A stretch of DNA of 6,847 nucleotides from Nitrospira sp. ST-bin4 (lineage in GTDB: Bacteria; Nitrospirota; Nitrospiria; Nitrospirales; Nitrospiraceae): assembly GCA_002083565.1 (NCBI GenBank), contig MSXM01000054.1:7149-13995 (forward strand), given 5' to 3'. The notes beneath the pieces are model-generated. The model saw nothing but the letters and a program-made list of their open reading frames with translations, was not told where the DNA came from and ran no database searches. Every line of letters begins with the position of its first letter. Positions within the stretch are counted from its first letter, which is position 1. Of the stretch, positions 1-6,494 are shown piece by piece. Made by a program: the position numbers and the translations under genes.

Positions 1-46
1 CTCCACCACTCTGTAATTGGATCGCAGCCGGTTGCCCATTCTTGCC

Positions 47-1372
47 TTACAGCGCTTTCACACGATAGGTCAGCATGCGCGGTTGCGTGTACTCGTGAAC
101 GATTTGCTTCGCCTCGTCCCGCTCTTTGTCGCTCTTCAATGTCGCGAGATAATTGTCCATCAACGCCGGGGCGGGAGTCGGAATCAAGGCATAGGTGAGC
201 ACCGCTTCTACCGTCGCCGCCGTCCCGGCCGGCAGCGCCAAGGCAAAGGGAACTTTTCTGGTGTGTCCCCCCTTGATGAACGGATCAGGGATCGGACCAC
301 GCAAAATCTTGTCGTACGGCAATCCAAACCGCTTGGTCTCTTCGGCCAGCACCAGGCCCTGTGCGTCTTTCGCCGTCAGGGTCAGAAAGAACTGCTTCAA
401 CACCGGGTCGCCGTCTGGAAAACTGTGCGGGAGGCTCCCGATCTTCACGAGCGCAGTCCCCTCAACAGTACCGCCCGTTCGTTTCACGTCGAGATCGATG
501 CGCGGCGCCCACTCAGCTTGAAGATTACGATTTTTCAACATGGTGCCGGCGCCGACCACGCCGCGAAACCAATGGCGGCCGATGGGTCTGGTCATGGCTC
601 CACGCCTCGACGTCGAGCTGCCGGTCGAGGGTTCCATATGGCAGTCCTGACAGATCGTGCCCTGGAGAATATCTCCCGGCAGATCCTTCTGCGTCACGTC
701 TTTGACTTTGTCGAAATGGCACGAGGCGCAAAAGGATGCCTCGCGGAACAGGTTCGCCCGCTTCGCTTGGTGCACCAAATTTTCTTCCGGGTCGGCGTAT
801 GGTCCGTAGAGAACAGACCCCGGCTGTACTTTGAACGTAGGCGGCGAAGCCTGCGTGCGTTCCACCTCATGAATCAAATGGCAGGAGGCACACCCGATCC
901 CTTCCACTTGGGGTTTGCCCGCCAAGATCTGCTGCATCAATGTTCCGGCATGCTGGGGAAAGACCGTCATCGCCGGCGCATGGCACGACAGACAGCGGCT
1001 CTGCTCCTCCGCAGTCGGGTTCGTCTGCGCCCAGAGACCCAACACGGTTTTGAAGATCGGCGATTCCAGCGAGCTGCCGTGCAGCAGCGCCGCATCGACC
1101 CGTCCGAATGTCTTCAAATCCGGTGTTTGCTCCCTGGCGCCCTTCCACTCCTCATAGTGCCGCTCATGGCATTGCTTGCAATCCTCCGAGCGGATAAACA
1201 CGCTTTCGATTTCGTTTACCCAATCAGGCCGTACCTGCCCCTCCGCCTGTTGAGCGATCGCCTGCCCGTGATACAGGGCGATCGGACAGACGAGTGCCAG
1301 GAGACAGAACGCCGTGACGCCCCATCTCCACTGCAATCGACTGCCAGTTCTGCTCGCCTTCCCCCTCACCAC
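47..1372 (-). CDS. Exported pentahaem cytochrome c (cytochrome c554-like multihaem family)
   Basis: The 441-residue product carries five CXXCH haem c attachment motifs, with cysteine-to-histidine spans at residues 65-69, 127-131, 161-165, 215-219 and 241-245. A hydrophobic segment at about residues 17-40, ending near AIAQQ, looks like a Sec signal peptide, so the protein should be periplasmic. All haems lie in the first 250 residues. The remaining 190 residues contain no CXXCH and look like a separate, probably beta-rich domain. Spacing of the motifs and non-motif histidines (for example H72, H98, H168) fits the broad cytochrome c554-type multihaem group, which passes electrons between periplasmic redox enzymes and the respiratory chain; the specific partner is not shown. 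It is the last gene of the run, 41 bp after the PDZ gene. The start is uncertain: two adjacent GTG codons at 1372 and 1369 lie inside a tandem repeat, the best upstream purine tract (AAGGGG, 1383-1388) is 10 nt away, and an in-frame TTG at residue 13 is an alternative. Translation ends in TAA. Confidence 0.85.
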   Translation of the reverse strand: MVRGKASRTGSRLQWRWGVTAFCLLALVCPIALYHGQAIAQQAEGQVRPDWVNEIESVFIRSEDCKQCHERHYEEWKGAREQTPDLKTFGRVDAALLHGSSLESPIFKTVLGLWAQTNPTAEEQSRCLSCHAPAMTVFPQHAGTLMQQILAGKPQVEGIGCASCHLIHEVERTQASPPTFKVQPGSVLYGPYADPEENLVHQAKRANLFREASFCASCHFDKVKDVTQKDLPGDILQGTICQDCHMEPSTGSSTSRRGAMTRPIGRHWFRGVVGAGTMLKNRNLQAEWAPRIDLDVKRTGGTVEGTALVKIGSLPHSFPDGDPVLKQFFLTLTAKDAQGLVLAEETKRFGLPYDKILRGPIPDPFIKGGHTRKVPFALALPAGTAATVEAVLTYALIPTPAPALMDNYLATLKSDKERDEAKQIVHEYTQPRMLTYRVKAL

Positions 1373-1405
1373 TTGCTACTTACCCCTTGCTACTTGCCAC
1401 TTACT
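1357..1405 (-). repeat. Degenerate heptanucleotide tandem repeat, seven units
   Basis: Read on the minus strand, seven consecutive 7-mers follow the pattern RGYAAGK: AGTAAGT, GGCAAGT, AGCAAGG, GGTAAGT, AGCAAGT, GGTGAGG and GGGAAGG. The last two are the most diverged. The array fills most of the 41-bp gap between the PDZ gene and the cytochrome gene and continues through the proposed GTG start codons into the first five codons. The purine-rich units also supply the only ribosome-binding-like tract upstream of the cytochrome. Confidence 0.75.
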
Positions 1406-1413
1406 GACTCTCG

Positions 1414-1848
1414 CTAGTCCCGCTTGCAGCCCACAAAGTGGAAATTGACGCCCCACCCGACCGGATCGCCAGGATCAGCCGGTTCGTAGGTTCCGACGGT
1501 GAAATTGCATTCCTTCATGGCCTGCTTGATGGCCGACCCGAAATCCGCCATGGTGCGGATTTCACGCTTGTCGATTTCCTTGATGACCGAACGGACCTTG
1601 ATGCCCGCATGGTCGGCCCGTGAATTACCGATTACCTCGAACACGGCGACACCCTGCGGACGCTCGAGCTTCAGTTCTTTCTGAATGTCTTCGTCCACGG
1701 CTCCGACGACGATCCCGAATTCCTCACCGAGCCGGGCCGCTTCTTCCTCCGTCATTCGATCAGACTGCGCCGCAATCTGTACAACCCCCACCGAAACAAA
1801 GAGGACCGAGCCCAACAACACTACAGCCAGCGCCCCTCCGTTCACCAC
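1414..1848 (-). CDS. Small exported single-PDZ-domain protein
   Basis: The product has 144 residues. Residues 5-27 form a hydrophobic stretch ending in AAQS, consistent with a signal peptide or an N-terminal anchor, so it should act in the periplasm. Residues about 45-115 read as one PDZ domain, with a GIVVGA strand near the start, the pattern GVAVFEVIGNSRADHAGIK (residues 66-84) and VIKEIDKREIRTMADF afterwards; this is the fold HtrA/DegP-type proteases use to bind peptide C-termini. No protease domain is attached, so it is not itself a protease. Cysteines at 114 and 141 could form a disulfide. The start is GTG at 1848 because a strong GGAGG lies 5 nt upstream; an ATG two bases further upstream (1850) hits a stop after two codons. 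It follows the NxrC-like gene after a 195-bp repeat-filled gap and precedes the pentahaem cytochrome. A role as a folding or binding partner for exported redox proteins is inference. Confidence 0.8.
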   Translation of the reverse strand: MVNGGALAVVLLGSVLFVSVGVVQIAAQSDRMTEEEAARLGEEFGIVVGAVDEDIQKELKLERPQGVAVFEVIGNSRADHAGIKVRSVIKEIDKREIRTMADFGSAIKQAMKECNFTVGTYEPADPGDPVGWGVNFHFVGCKRD

Positions 1849-1853
1849 ATATT

Positions 1854-1858
1854 CCTCC
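1854..1858 (-). promoter_or_regulatory. Ribosome binding site of the PDZ gene
   Basis: Minus-strand GGAGG lies 5 nt before the GTG at 1848. This fixes GTG as the start and rules out the nearby ATG at 1850, whose frame stops after two codons. Confidence 0.8.
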
Positions 1859-1925
1859 GAACCTGATGCAACTCTTCTCTCTCACAGGGTGGTCAAACAG
1901 GCCATCGTTCTCACCCGCCCACCCC

Positions 1926-1943
1926 TGCGCGCCAAGACGCGCA
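1926..1943. repeat. Hairpin inside the palindromic element
   Basis: TGCGCG at 1926-1931 pairs perfectly with CGCGCA at 1938-1943 across a 6-nt loop. A competing 7-bp pairing, CCCTGCG at 1923-1929 with CGCAGGG at 1960-1966, is also possible. Confidence 0.55.
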
Positions 1944-1982
1944 TTTCACCGAGCAAGGCCGCAGGGAGTCCGGCGACTGAGG

Positions 1983-2000
1983 CGTACCCTCTGGGGTACG
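1983..2000. repeat. Perfect 7-bp hairpin at the core of the palindromic element
   Basis: CGTACCC at 1983-1989 pairs with GGGTACG at 1994-2000 across the 4-nt loop TCTG. No run of T follows on either strand, so it does not look like an intrinsic terminator. It could still pause polymerase or protect mRNA 3' ends. Confidence 0.65.
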
Positions 2001-2043
2001 TCGCAAGGAGACGGACGACTGAGAACGAAGCTGGCAGCCTGTT

Positions 2044-2868
2044 TCACCGCCCTGCTGCGGGGTCAATGCTCAGCTGAAACCACGGCGCCACCGCCTTCTG
2101 TCCGTTGCGCTCTTTGTTCTCCCCGTTCCACACGGCGAAGGAAACGGTTTGCACACGGCCGGGGATGAGTTTCGCTTCGTTCTCTTGTTCTTCGCTCACG
2201 AGGGGACGCTGCATGACGACATGCCAGACTCCATCCTTCCACAAGGCTTTTCCCTGCACCCGGCCCTGCTTCTCTTTCGTCGTCAATGTGCTGAAGCCAC
2301 CGCCGATCAGATCTTCCACCGAGGAAATCCGGCGCGGAATGACTTCGAATGTCCGCACGCCGCCCTCTTTCTTCTCGGAACTCCGCGAAGCCCGCCGGTC
2401 GATGTCGCTTTGCCAATCCGCTTTCCAATGCCAGATGTTGATGTAGTGGTCCAATTGTCCCATGCAGAAAAATGCCGGCGCATCGCCAAGGGGAAGGCCG
2501 ATCGCGACCCCGTCCCGGAACGTGCCCGGCGTCAGCCGATCGTTCTTGGTGTTGTCCTGCCACTCAAGAAGAAACGCAATGTCGTTGCCATTATGAAGCG
2601 ACCGCACCACCAGCGCCCGCGCAGTCGGCTCCGGCCACACCGGACGCGTAATGACCTGGCCGCTTAATGGAATCGTCATCGGCGGGATCGCGCCCCACGC
2701 GGCGTCATCAGGCGCCTGGGGAAGGTCCCCCTCGATCCAATGCGATCGAATCGTAAGCCCTTCTGAACTGACAAGAGGAACTCCGAATCCACCGAGGATA
2801 CTGGCTGCCAGGAGAAGACCGGACAAACACAGGAAGAGGAGAGGACGAGAGCGGCAGAAGTTCGTCAT
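2044..2868 (-). CDS. Haem-b-binding gamma subunit, NxrC-like (ethylbenzene dehydrogenase/DMSO reductase gamma family)
   Basis: The 274-residue product has an N-terminal hydrophobic segment (residues 9-35) typical of a Sec signal peptide, with no twin arginine and no lipobox cysteine. The body resembles haem-b gamma subunits of the DMSO reductase family (EbdC, DdhC, NxrC). Recognisable parts are an early DDAAW motif (54-58), IAFLLEWQD (97-105), FRDGVAIGLP (117-126), FFCMGQ followed by INIWHWKADW (133-152) and WKDGVWHVVMQRPL (210-223). In that family one haem b is held by a methionine and a lysine; M136 and K207 are my candidates. There is no CXXCH, so no haem c. Such subunits take electrons from the iron-sulfur beta subunit, but no alpha or beta subunit is in this window. 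It starts 46 bp after the NHL gene; ATG at 2877 is an equally possible start (three residues longer) because neither has a clear Shine-Dalgarno. An open frame continuing upstream of these codons is antisense-like overlap with the NHL gene. The stop codon falls in a repeat end. Confidence 0.75.
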   Translation of the reverse strand: MTNFCRSRPLLFLCLSGLLLAASILGGFGVPLVSSEGLTIRSHWIEGDLPQAPDDAAWGAIPPMTIPLSGQVITRPVWPEPTARALVVRSLHNGNDIAFLLEWQDNTKNDRLTPGTFRDGVAIGLPLGDAPAFFCMGQLDHYINIWHWKADWQSDIDRRASRSSEKKEGGVRTFEVIPRRISSVEDLIGGGFSTLTTKEKQGRVQGKALWKDGVWHVVMQRPLVSEEQENEAKLIPGRVQTVSFAVWNGENKERNGQKAVAPWFQLSIDPAAGR

Positions 2869-2914
2869 GCCCACCATGCAACACTTTCGTGAACCGGGTG
2901 CGCGGCGATGCGGC

Positions 2915-4168
2915 CTACGCGAGCTTGAGCCGGCGTATTTTGTTTTCTCCGCGTTCGCAAATATAGAGATGCCCTTGCGAGTCCAGCGCCAGGCCGACCG
3001 GGGCATTGACGACCGCCTCGATTCCCAGCAACCCGTCACCATGCTTGAGCGTGCCGGCCGACTCTTTTGCGACGAACCGTGCTGCGCCGCACCCGCCCAT
3101 ATGCTTGTCTTCGTACCCGCTGTCACCGTTGCCCGCCACCGTCGTGATGATACCGGTGCCGGCATCCACCTTGCGCACCCGGTGGTTCATGGTATCGGAC
3201 ACATACAGATTATCCTCGCGGTCGAAGACGACTGCCTCCGGCGCATGCAACATGGCTCTGACGGCCGGTTTGTCGTCGCCGTCATAACCGTACCGGCAGA
3301 CGCCCGCAACGGTCGAAATCAGGCCCGACTGCCGGTCGATCTTTCGCACACGGTTACTACCTTTATCGACAAGATGCACATCGCCCTTGTTGCTCACCGC
3401 CAAGCCGACGACATCGTACAGACGCGCCTCCATGGCGGGCCGCCCGTCGTCCAGATACATCGACAGGTCCAGACCATCCGAACAGACCGGCATAAGCCAT
3501 CCCTGATCGTCGCTGAAATCGATGCCGATCGCATCGCCTGACAACACCACCAGATTACGGGCGACCAGCGGCTGCTCGCGGGCCTCATCCTCCGCTGTCC
3601 AGGCTCCGGCAATCGTCGTGACCATACCGGTCTTAGGATCGTACCGCCTGATCTTATGGGCTTGTGTATCAGCGATATACAGCACGCCGTCCCGATCAAA
3701 CGCGATCGCGGCCGGCCAGGTAAGATTCACCTCCAGCGCAGGGCCATCTCCGTTAAACCCATGCTGTCCCGTGCCGACCACCGTCGTGATAAAGCCGGTC
3801 TCGTGATCGATCTTGCGAATCCGATTGCTTCCGGAATCGCAGATATACAAATTGTTCCGGGAATCAAACGCCAGACCCAACGGCAAATAGAGGCCGGCCT
3901 CACCGCAAGGGCCGTCATCTCCACAGTAGCAGGTTTCGCCGATCCCGGAAAAATTGTGGAGCGTGCCGGCCTGAAGATTGACGCGGCGGATGCGGTCCGA
4001 ACCGGACTCCGCAAAATACAGCCACTGCTCGTCAACATCGAGTGCGACATCATGCGGGAGCGGAATCCCCGCTTTCACCGCTATCTTCCCGTCACCGGTG
4101 CTGCGCGCTTTTCCGTTTCCCGCAAAGGTTTCGATAAAGCCGCCGGCTAACTCTACTGCGGTACCCAT
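2915..4168 (-). CDS. Six-bladed NHL-repeat beta-propeller protein
   Basis: The 417-residue product contains six NHL repeats. Each has a strand such as LYICDSGSNRIRKID; blade cores start at residues 50, 107, 163, 264, 321 and 401. They alternate with linkers such as ITTVAGNGDSG. Six blades fit one closed propeller, a fold used for binding proteins or ligands. A longer insertion at about residues 191-248 separates blades 3 and 4, and another at 351-385 precedes blade 6. Three cysteines cluster at 80, 82 and 88. I see no signal peptide, which suggests a cytoplasmic protein, although many NHL proteins are exported. The chosen ATG at 4168 has AGGGG 6 nt upstream; ATG 4189 and TTG 4198 are in frame but lack a ribosome-binding site. 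It lies 42 bp after tatA and 46 bp before the NxrC-like gene, so co-expression with a respiratory complex is likely. Its molecular function is unknown. Confidence 0.85.
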   Translation of the reverse strand: MGTAVELAGGFIETFAGNGKARSTGDGKIAVKAGIPLPHDVALDVDEQWLYFAESGSDRIRRVNLQAGTLHNFSGIGETCYCGDDGPCGEAGLYLPLGLAFDSRNNLYICDSGSNRIRKIDHETGFITTVVGTGQHGFNGDGPALEVNLTWPAAIAFDRDGVLYIADTQAHKIRRYDPKTGMVTTIAGAWTAEDEAREQPLVARNLVVLSGDAIGIDFSDDQGWLMPVCSDGLDLSMYLDDGRPAMEARLYDVVGLAVSNKGDVHLVDKGSNRVRKIDRQSGLISTVAGVCRYGYDGDDKPAVRAMLHAPEAVVFDREDNLYVSDTMNHRVRKVDAGTGIITTVAGNGDSGYEDKHMGGCGAARFVAKESAGTLKHGDGLLGIEAVVNAPVGLALDSQGHLYICERGENKIRRLKLA

Positions 4169-4174
4169 AGAAAT

Positions 4175-4179
4175 CCCCT
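4175..4179 (-). promoter_or_regulatory. Ribosome binding site of the NHL gene
   Basis: Minus-strand AGGGG lies 6 nt before ATG 4168, within a purine-rich tract. It favours that ATG over the in-frame starts at 4189 and 4198, which have no comparable site. Confidence 0.55.
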
Positions 4180-4210
4180 GCCTCTCCATGACTGACAACG
4201 CACGATCTGC

Positions 4211-4483
4211 TTACACGCGTGGAGCAGGCTGCGCAGCTGCTGCGGTCTGATTGGCTGAGACGGTCTGCGCCGACGAGTCGGCCACAGCCTGGGGGGCCGT
4301 CGCCTGCTGTGCCGCCGCCTGGGCCTCGGCTTCGATGGCGTCCGCCTCGTGTACGGACTTCTTGAATCCCTTGATCGCCTTGCCCAATCCCTCGCCCAAT
4401 TGCGGCAACTTGCCTGCCCCGAAAATAATCAGGACAATGACCAGGATCAGGATCAGTTCTGTAAATCCAAGACTCCCAAACAT
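4211..4483 (-). CDS. tatA: Twin-arginine translocase subunit TatA
   Basis: The 90-residue product has the full TatA layout: a short periplasmic N-terminus with the polar E9, one transmembrane helix (about residues 7-22), an FGAGKLP hinge (21-27), and an amphipathic helix with LGEGLGKAIKGFKK (29-42). The conserved F40 and lysines of that helix are present. The tail (about 50-88) is rich in alanine and glutamine and of low complexity. TatA oligomerises in the cytoplasmic membrane to let folded, often cofactor-loaded, proteins cross in response to TatBC. The hinge and helix pattern fits TatA/TatE better than TatB. A near-perfect GAAGGAG site (4490-4496) lies 6 nt before the ATG. There is no tatB or tatC in the window. 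It sits 25 bp after the TPR gene and 42 bp before the NHL gene, so it is probably a dedicated copy expressed with this respiratory cluster, which is inference. Confidence 0.93.
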   Translation of the reverse strand: MFGSLGFTELILILVIVLIIFGAGKLPQLGEGLGKAIKGFKKSVHEADAIEAEAQAAAQQATAPQAVADSSAQTVSANQTAAAAQPAPRV

Positions 4484-4489
4484 GGCGCG

Positions 4490-4496
4490 CTCCTTC
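4490..4496 (-). promoter_or_regulatory. Strong ribosome binding site of tatA
   Basis: Minus-strand GAAGGAG lies 6 nt before the tatA ATG. It is the strongest Shine-Dalgarno in the six-gene run and suggests high TatA output relative to its neighbours. Confidence 0.7.
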
Positions 4497-4508
4497 GTAA
4501 AGGGTGGA

Positions 4509-5324
4509 TCAGGCTCCTGAACTGTCTTTCGACTTTTTCGCGAATCGCTCTCTCAATCGTTTGCGGGCGGCTTCGGCCTTTTCGAACATTTTGCACTTGT
4601 CGTACACACTGATGAGATTGTAGTAGGCCAGCGGCTCATCCGGATTCTGCTCAACGGCATTTTCCATGACCGTGACCGCCAGATCGGTCTTCTTGTGGTT
4701 GAGGGCGATCTCCATCAGCTTGAAGCTCGACTCCAAATGTTTCGGGTCCAGTTCGAGCGTTCTGAGGTAGCACTGAATCCCCATGTCGATCGTGTTGTAA
4801 TCGGACACTTGGGGATTGTCCAACTCAATGTACACGCCGGCCAGGTTGTACCACGCAATCGGATCGTCCGGGGTGATTTCGACGAGGCGCTCATAGTAGC
4901 CCTTCGCCTCCATGTGCTTCTTCTTATCCGCATAGACACGTCCGAGATTAAACAGTGCCAGCACATCGTGAGGAAACACGTCCAACGCATGCCGAAACTC
5001 AGCCTCGGCTTCGTCCGTCATGTTCTTCGTGGCATAAATAGTGCCGAGGTTCGAGTAATACATGGCCAGCGAGCGATTCATTTCCGCGCGCAAGCCTTCG
5101 GCCATTTCAATCGACTTCTTCACCTCCGTCAGCGCATCGTCAAGCCGCCCCTGGCTGAAATACAGCTCACCGAGGCGGCAGCGCGCCTGGAAATCGTCCG
5201 GTTCGACCGCGAGCAATTTTTCGATCGCGGAGATTTCTTCTTCCGGCGAGAGCGGCTGATCGCCAGGATCCACTGCGGCAGCGCCAGGCTGCATCGGTTC
5301 CGACATCGGTGTTTGTGCGTCCAT
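4509..5324 (-). CDS. Cytoplasmic TPR-repeat protein
   Basis: The 271-residue product has a flexible, acidic and proline-rich N-terminus (1-28) and then tandem tetratricopeptide repeats to near the end. Repeats are at about residues 44-77, 86-118, 119-152, 153-193 (stretched by a short insertion around 171-179), 198-229 and 230-263. Typical positions are visible in ARCRLGELYFSQGRLDDAL, ALFNLGRVYADKKKHMEA and AWYNLAGVY. The C-terminus is basic (ARKRLRERFAKKSKD). There is no signal peptide or membrane helix, so it should be cytoplasmic. TPR arrays serve as protein-binding scaffolds, and in respiratory clusters often accompany assembly of multi-subunit enzymes; that role here is inference. The ATG at 5324 has only a weak upstream GAG; M7 or M11 could also start. 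It follows the membrane protein gene by 32 bp and precedes tatA by 25 bp. Confidence 0.85.
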   Translation of the reverse strand: MDAQTPMSEPMQPGAAAVDPGDQPLSPEEEISAIEKLLAVEPDDFQARCRLGELYFSQGRLDDALTEVKKSIEMAEGLRAEMNRSLAMYYSNLGTIYATKNMTDEAEAEFRHALDVFPHDVLALFNLGRVYADKKKHMEAKGYYERLVEITPDDPIAWYNLAGVYIELDNPQVSDYNTIDMGIQCYLRTLELDPKHLESSFKLMEIALNHKKTDLAVTVMENAVEQNPDEPLAYYNLISVYDKCKMFEKAEAARKRLRERFAKKSKDSSGA

Positions 5325-5356
5325 ACGAATCTCGATTCCTGTGGTTCAATACCTGT

Positions 5357-6478
5357 CTACGCCTCTTCGGCGATCATCCGTTCCGGCGATCTCAGCAAAG
5401 GGCTGTTGGCAGCAAGCGACGATTCCGCGACGGGCGGCCTGACCCGGTCGAGCGTCAACAACATCACGCCGAGAATCACCATCAGCGTCAAATTGGAAAA
5501 CATCAACGCGTATCCGGCGATGAACATGAGCCCAAGGCCATAACCGGCCAATCGCCCCATCATCAACAGCTTGATGACCGTATACGACCAACAGAGCAAG
5601 CCTCCGATGTAAATCGCAAAGGGAAGATAGAATGTATAGCCCATCCCGAACTGGAAAATCCAACCGATCCCCTGCGACGCCTGCCTGACCGCCGAGGCCA
5701 ACGCCGGATTATACAGGTCCAGCACATAATCCGTGAAGATCAGCGCCGTGAAAATCGTGGCGGTCGTCGTCCAAAACCAGATCGCTCGATGCCGCTGCCG
5801 CCGGTTCTTCGTCCACAACGAGAGTCCCTGTCCGTACGCCGCGAAGACAAGGATGCTCGCCAACACCATAAGGGCTTCGCCGGCTCGATGAACTTCGTAC
5901 ACCAGGGGAGGAGCCGCCACTGTTCCGGACAACCCATAGATCGTCGACACGATCTGATAATACAGCCATCCGGATATTCCAAGGTAATAGGCTGCCACGA
6001 GAAAACGCTGTGCCGGTTCCCGATGGGCAGTGAGGTACTCTGCCACGAACAAGGTGAGCGTCACCAGCGCCACACTGTTGTAGATGATGGCGCCCAGCAT
6101 CCCCGGCTGTACGAACAGAAACGCGATGGTCAACAACAATAAGAGGGCGGCACTGGCGATCCCAGATTTGGCCAGCCGGCCGGCATCCTGCCCGATGCCC
6201 CGATTAACCATCGTCAACGTGAGGCTCAAGAACAACAGTACCGCGACAATATTCAGCAGCCACGCGCCCACCTCCGTGAGGGTGGTGAACGTCGGCGTAA
6301 TCCATGGATGCGTCCCCGCCAGCTTGCTCAGGTGCATGCCCAAACGAGACATCAACCGATACAGCACCAGCTCCAAGAACGACGCCAGCAAGACCAGCTT
6401 GATGGCATATTCGAACAGAAGACCGAAGTCCCCTACTTTTCCGGTCGGCCGGTCGCCTATCGCCGCAGCCTTGATCAC
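5357..6478 (-). CDS. Polytopic membrane protein of unknown family, about 9-10 helices
   Basis: The 373-residue product is strongly hydrophobic. Likely membrane helices are at about residues 18-43, 68-92, 104-123, 127-149, 157-181, 199-218, 233-252, 274-303 and 311-343; the last stretch may be two helices. Basic loops (223-232, 344-347) suggest cytoplasmic sides. Histidines near predicted helix ends (H57, H152, H197) might bind haem, but no known haem-protein or transporter motif is clear, and I do not recognise the family. There is no CXXCH or quinone-site signature that I can name. Translation starts at GTG 6478, with GAGG (6486-6489) 7 nt upstream. It lies 16 bp after the CxxC gene and 32 bp before the TPR gene, in a tight operon with tatA and the NxrC-like gene. 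A membrane anchor or quinone-linked partner for the respiratory enzyme is one possibility; this is inference only. Confidence 0.8.
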   Translation of the reverse strand: MIKAAAIGDRPTGKVGDFGLLFEYAIKLVLLASFLELVLYRLMSRLGMHLSKLAGTHPWITPTFTTLTEVGAWLLNIVAVLLFLSLTLTMVNRGIGQDAGRLAKSGIASAALLLLLTIAFLFVQPGMLGAIIYNSVALVTLTLFVAEYLTAHREPAQRFLVAAYYLGISGWLYYQIVSTIYGLSGTVAAPPLVYEVHRAGEALMVLASILVFAAYGQGLSLWTKNRRQRHRAIWFWTTTATIFTALIFTDYVLDLYNPALASAVRQASQGIGWIFQFGMGYTFYLPFAIYIGGLLCWSYTVIKLLMMGRLAGYGLGLMFIAGYALMFSNLTLMVILGVMLLTLDRVRPPVAESSLAANSPLLRSPERMIAEEA

Positions 6479-6494
6479 AAACGAACCTCGCTAC

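Larger units (their letters stand above)
1885..2054. repeat. Palindromic MITE-like intergenic element with 18-bp terminal inverted repeats
   Basis: The left end at 1885-1902 reads CAGGGTGGTCAAACAGGC. The reverse complement of the right end at 2037-2054 reads CAGGGCGGTGAAACAGGC, so 16 of 18 bases match. Just inside, TCGTTCTCA at 1905-1913 pairs with TGAGAACGA at 2020-2028. The interior holds two hairpins (1926-1943 and 1983-2000) and two copies of a module containing GCAAGG (1953-1958, 2003-2008) and CGACTGAG (1974-1981, 2016-2023). There is no room for a transposase, so it would be non-autonomous. From memory it resembles a repeat family scattered between genes in Nitrospira genomes; that is recollection, not a search result. 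The right end overlaps the last codons of the NxrC-like gene. No target-site duplication was identified. Confidence 0.7.

Noticed and set aside
1..46. Terminator or further gene downstream of the cytochrome
   Set aside because: The 46 bases contain a near-palindromic GCAGCCGGTTGC but no loop or T tract, and too little sequence remains to judge.
17..1417. A 466-codon open frame on the plus strand
   Set aside because: It lies antisense to the pentahaem cytochrome, which has five CXXCH motifs and a signal peptide. The plus-strand translation is arginine-rich and shows no recognisable domain.
1868..1896. Possible outward promoter for the PDZ gene, with TTGACC at 1891-1896 in the left repeat end
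   Set aside because: The -35-like box is reasonable, but no TATAAT-like box lies at 16-18 bp spacing, so the promoter cannot be supported.
1983..2000. Intrinsic terminator after the NxrC-like gene
   Set aside because: The stem is perfect but short and no T tract follows on either strand.
2869..3165. Upstream extension of the NxrC-like frame by about 99 residues
   Set aside because: The extension overlaps the NHL gene in another frame, has unlike composition (arginine- and serine-rich), and would bury the signal peptide inside the protein.
2651..3541. A 296-codon open frame on the plus strand
   Set aside because: It is antisense to the NHL gene and to the start of the NxrC-like gene, and its translation has no recognisable domain. 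The minus-strand product has clear repeating blades.
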